This document shows positions 5,041 through 5,583 of a stretch of DNA of 5,583 nucleotides, in pieces. Within the stretch, counting starts at the first letter, position 1, and every line of letters begins with the position of its first letter. Location of the stretch: the NCBI GenBank assembly GCA_016866735.1, contig VGLL01000069.1:1-5583 (forward strand), read 5' to 3'. Position numbers and translations under genes: made by a program. The notes beneath the pieces are model-generated. The model searched no databases. It was given only the letters and a program-made list of their open reading frames with translations, and had not been told where the DNA came from. This stretch comes from Candidatus Shapirobacteria bacterium (GTDB taxonomy: Bacteria; Patescibacteriota; Microgenomatia; VGLL01).

Positions 5041-5583
5041 GGAAAACAACCTCCGCTACTTTTTTTGCCACTTCCAGCGGTTCATCCGCTTGCCAAATAT
5101 TTCTCCCTACCGCCATTCCGCTAGCCCCCGCTTCCATTACCTCCTTAGCCATCGTGAGAAAATCTCCTTCGCCCTGCTTTACACCCCCCATCGCCACTAC
5201 CTTAGTTTTGCCGGCAGACTTGACTACCCAACTGAACGACTCGACATCGCCGCTGTAACGAACCTTGACAATATCTGCCCCTAACTCTAAACCGACCCTG
5301 GCCGCATAGGCAATTACTTTCGGGTCGCCCTCATCAGGGACATTCCGGCCGCGGGGATACATCCAGGCAATAACTGGCAACCCTCCCGCATGAGCCTCTT
5401 CTTCAATCTTGGCAAACTCGGCCGTCATCAAAGATTCAAATTCGCTCCCAAGATAAATTGTATAACCAACGGCCTTTGCGCCAAGACTTACGGCTTCAGC
5501 AACCGAACAAACCTGGGGAGAATAGGGATCCTGGTCTTTGATTAAATTGGTTTTGCCGTTAAGCTTGAGAATAAGCGGGATTC
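5033..5583 (-). CDS. fbaB: Fructose-bisphosphate aldolase class I, archaeal/FbaB type (C-terminal part; 5' end outside window)
   Basis: Cytoplasmic TIM-barrel aldolase that cleaves fructose 1,6-bisphosphate to dihydroxyacetone phosphate and glyceraldehyde 3-phosphate through a lysine Schiff base. The frame stays open to the window edge (first full codon 5581-5579), giving 182 C-terminal residues; perhaps 80-100 are missing. Visible motifs, numbered in the fragment: LKLNGKTNL 5-13, DPYSPQVCSV 18-27, GYTIYLGS 39-46, W73-M-Y75-P-R-G, and IVKVRY 104-109 with Schiff-base K106. The 31-residue spacing between Y75 and K106 matches Tyr146 and Lys177 of the Thermoproteus tenax enzyme as I remember it. 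AVGRNIWQ (157-164) would bind phosphate. The usual SGG phosphate loop reads MGG (131-133), a small departure. An internal TTG at 5431 is not a real start, because strongly conserved sequence lies upstream of it. The TGA stop at 5033-5035 overlaps the kinase start. Related DhnA-type aldolases (LsrF, ADH synthase) are less likely alternatives. Confidence 0.9.
   Translation of the reverse strand, partial: IPLILKLNGKTNLIKDQDPYSPQVCSVAEAVSLGAKAVGYTIYLGSEFESLMTAEFAKIEEEAHAGGLPVIAWMYPRGRNVPDEGDPKVIAYAARVGLELGADIVKVRYSGDVESFSWVVKSAGKTKVVAMGGVKQGEGDFLTMAKEVMEAGASGMAVGRNIWQADEPLEVAKKVAEVVFHV
5050..5054 (-). promoter_or_regulatory. Shine-Dalgarno sequence of the PfkB-family kinase
   Basis: GGAGG on the minus strand lies 9 nt before ATG 5040 and inside the last codons of the aldolase. 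It is the only strong Shine-Dalgarno sequence at any junction in this operon. It decides the kinase start: the alternative TTG at 5049 directly follows it with no spacing. Confidence 0.75.

Noticed and set aside
5041..5049. TTG 5049 as the start of the PfkB kinase
   Set aside because: GGAGG abuts it with no spacer, whereas ATG 5040 has a 9-nt spacer from the same GGAGG.
5033..5431. Short 132-codon version of the aldolase starting at TTG 5431
   Set aside because: The frame continues upstream to the window edge with conserved aldolase motifs (LKLNGK, DPYSPQVCSV, GYTIYLGS), so this is an internal codon and not the gene start.
108..5583. Alternative genetic code (TGA as glycine, as in some CPR groups)
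   Set aside because: TGA ends the aldolase exactly at the coupled kinase start, and no gene contains an in-frame TGA, so the standard bacterial code suffices.

Overview
The window looks like part of a Patescibacteria (Candidate Phyla Radiation) genome, probably Microgenomates-like. This rests on three things: a compact one-strand gene block, the types of proteins encoded, and short tandem repeats inside coding sequence that resemble repeats I remember from such genomes. It is a judgement from memory, not a database result. The standard bacterial code fits: TGA, TAG and TAA all end genes, and no reading frame needs TGA as a sense codon.

Layout: five genes lie head to tail on the minus strand, so transcription runs from high to low coordinates. 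In that order they are: the C-terminal 182 codons of a class I fructose-bisphosphate aldolase (cut by the window end); a PfkB-family sugar kinase; a membrane-anchored penicillin-recognising-type serine hydrolase; a 484-residue polytopic membrane protein of GT-C glycosyltransferase type; and a second, 520-residue GT-C-like membrane protein. Junctions are very tight (8 nt overlap, 16 nt gap, 5 nt gap, 17 nt overlap), which suggests one operon with translational coupling. No promoter or terminator was recognised. Positions 1-107 lie beyond the last stop codon and may hold the last codons of a convergent plus-strand gene.

How the genes may work together: the first two belong to sugar-phosphate metabolism, possibly the phosphofructokinase and aldolase steps of lower glycolysis. 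The last three act at the cell envelope, namely a peptidoglycan or penicillin-binding-type hydrolase and two integral membrane proteins that probably transfer sugars from lipid-linked donors.

The most unusual signal is not a gene. The three middle genes carry at least eight short tandem-repeat arrays of different unit lengths (7, 8, 8, 9, 9, 9, 9 and about 11 nt) and one palindromic element, all inside or straddling open reading frames without breaking them. The 9-nt arrays in the 484-residue gene place regularly spaced G-runs on the mRNA strand, giving three canonical G-quadruplex patterns and one near-match. I saw no such arrays in the aldolase fragment or the 520-residue gene.
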